Assembly (NCBI GenBank): GCA_946478965.1
Contig: CAMLDQ010000048.1
Coordinates: forward strand, 1 to 15,213
DNA: 15,213 bases
Reading direction: 5' to 3'
Source of the DNA: an uncultured Methylobacillus sp.
GTDB lineage: Bacteria; Pseudomonadota; Gammaproteobacteria; Burkholderiales; Methylophilaceae
Below, in pieces: positions 14,946-15,213 of the stretch (position 1 is the stretch's first letter; the number at the start of each line of letters is the position of its first letter). The position numbers and the translations under genes are program-made. The notes beneath the pieces are model-generated. The model searched no databases and was not told the origin of the DNA. It saw nothing but the letters and a program-made list of their open reading frames with translations.

Positions 14946-15213
14946 GGTGGTATGGCGTTGCGTTTTCTGGCTAGGCTGGGTGGCCAGATACGGCCGTATT
15001 TCTTTAGAAGTGAGCGAATGCCCGTTATTGTAGTCCAGCAGAGGGATTCAGCCTACATGCATGATGGCCTGCGGCGGTATTAGGGTACTTAATTCACCCT
15101 GTGGATTTTCGACAATCTGAATGACCGTTTTTACCTATGTGAAAGGGCAACATTCGATTGCGGGTTCAACCGGTGGATGCGACACACTAACCAATGCGTA
15201 AGCAGAAGGAGTG
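14946..15213. other. Non-coding right edge
   Basis: These 268 bases hold the 5' flank of the ClC gene and the lead-in to a gene beyond the window. ATACGGCCGTAT (14988-14999) is a 12-bp perfect palindrome about 43 bp upstream of the ClC ATG and may be an operator. The end, AGAAGGAGTG, looks like a ribosome binding site for a + strand gene starting just past 15213. An ATG at 15194 (MRKQKE) is open to the edge but lacks its own ribosome binding site. Confidence 0.45.

Noticed and set aside
14296..15033. A 245-codon + strand frame opposite the ClC gene
   Set aside because: The - strand frame has every ClC signature motif; the opposite translation is Ser/Pro/Thr-rich shadow sequence.
15194..15213. 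Start of a new + strand gene at ATG 15194
   Set aside because: No ribosome binding site precedes it, and the AAGGAG inside it more likely serves a start codon beyond the window.

Overview
The window looks like chromosomal DNA from a GC-rich betaproteobacterium. The gene run pyrG-kdsA-eno-ftsB is a common housekeeping arrangement in that class. The candidate family is a Nitrosomonadales-like or methylotrophic lineage; this is inferred from gene order and protein character, not from a database search.

Layout. (1) Positions 1-3466, + strand: the 3' part of pyrG (CTP synthase), kdsA (Kdo-8-phosphate synthase), eno (enolase) and ftsB (divisome protein), tightly packed. (2) Positions 3561-4700, + strand: a lipoprotein zinc protease joining a PDZ domain to an M48 peptidase domain. 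It converges on ygfZ (4739-5764, - strand). (3) A divergent 81-bp region separates ygfZ from a small YgfX/CptA-like membrane protein gene (5846-6289, + strand). (4) Positions 13185 down to 6229, - strand: eight genes that match, by order, size and domain content, the methanol dehydrogenase accessory set mxaD-R-S-A-C-K-L, followed by a second mxaL-like gene. (5) Positions 13186-13580: a non-coding region with a well-formed promoter under palindromic operator candidates in front of mxaD. (6) Positions 13581-14945, - strand: a ClC-family chloride/proton antiporter. (7) The right edge is non-coding and ends in a ribosome-binding-site-like sequence.

The most interesting part is the eight-gene - strand cluster. 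It encodes a MoxR AAA+ ATPase, a DUF58 protein, a signal-peptide/one-TM protein with a cysteine tail, three membrane VWA proteins, a small TM protein of MxaK type and a periplasmic SRPBCC protein. From mxaR onward the genes overlap or lie within 11 bp of each other, so they are almost certainly one translationally coupled unit. In methylotrophs these proteins mature the periplasmic PQQ methanol dehydrogenase, including metal insertion. The dehydrogenase, its cytochrome and its periplasmic binding protein (mxaF, J, G, I) are absent here: the gene beyond mxaD is a ClC transporter. The cluster is therefore a detached maturation module, perhaps serving an unlinked MxaFI or XoxF enzyme or another periplasmic client. 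Its last gene is a tandem mxaL duplicate whose 3' end overlaps the convergent ygfX-like gene by 61 bp.

I saw no rRNA, tRNA, CRISPR array, transposase or phage gene in the window.
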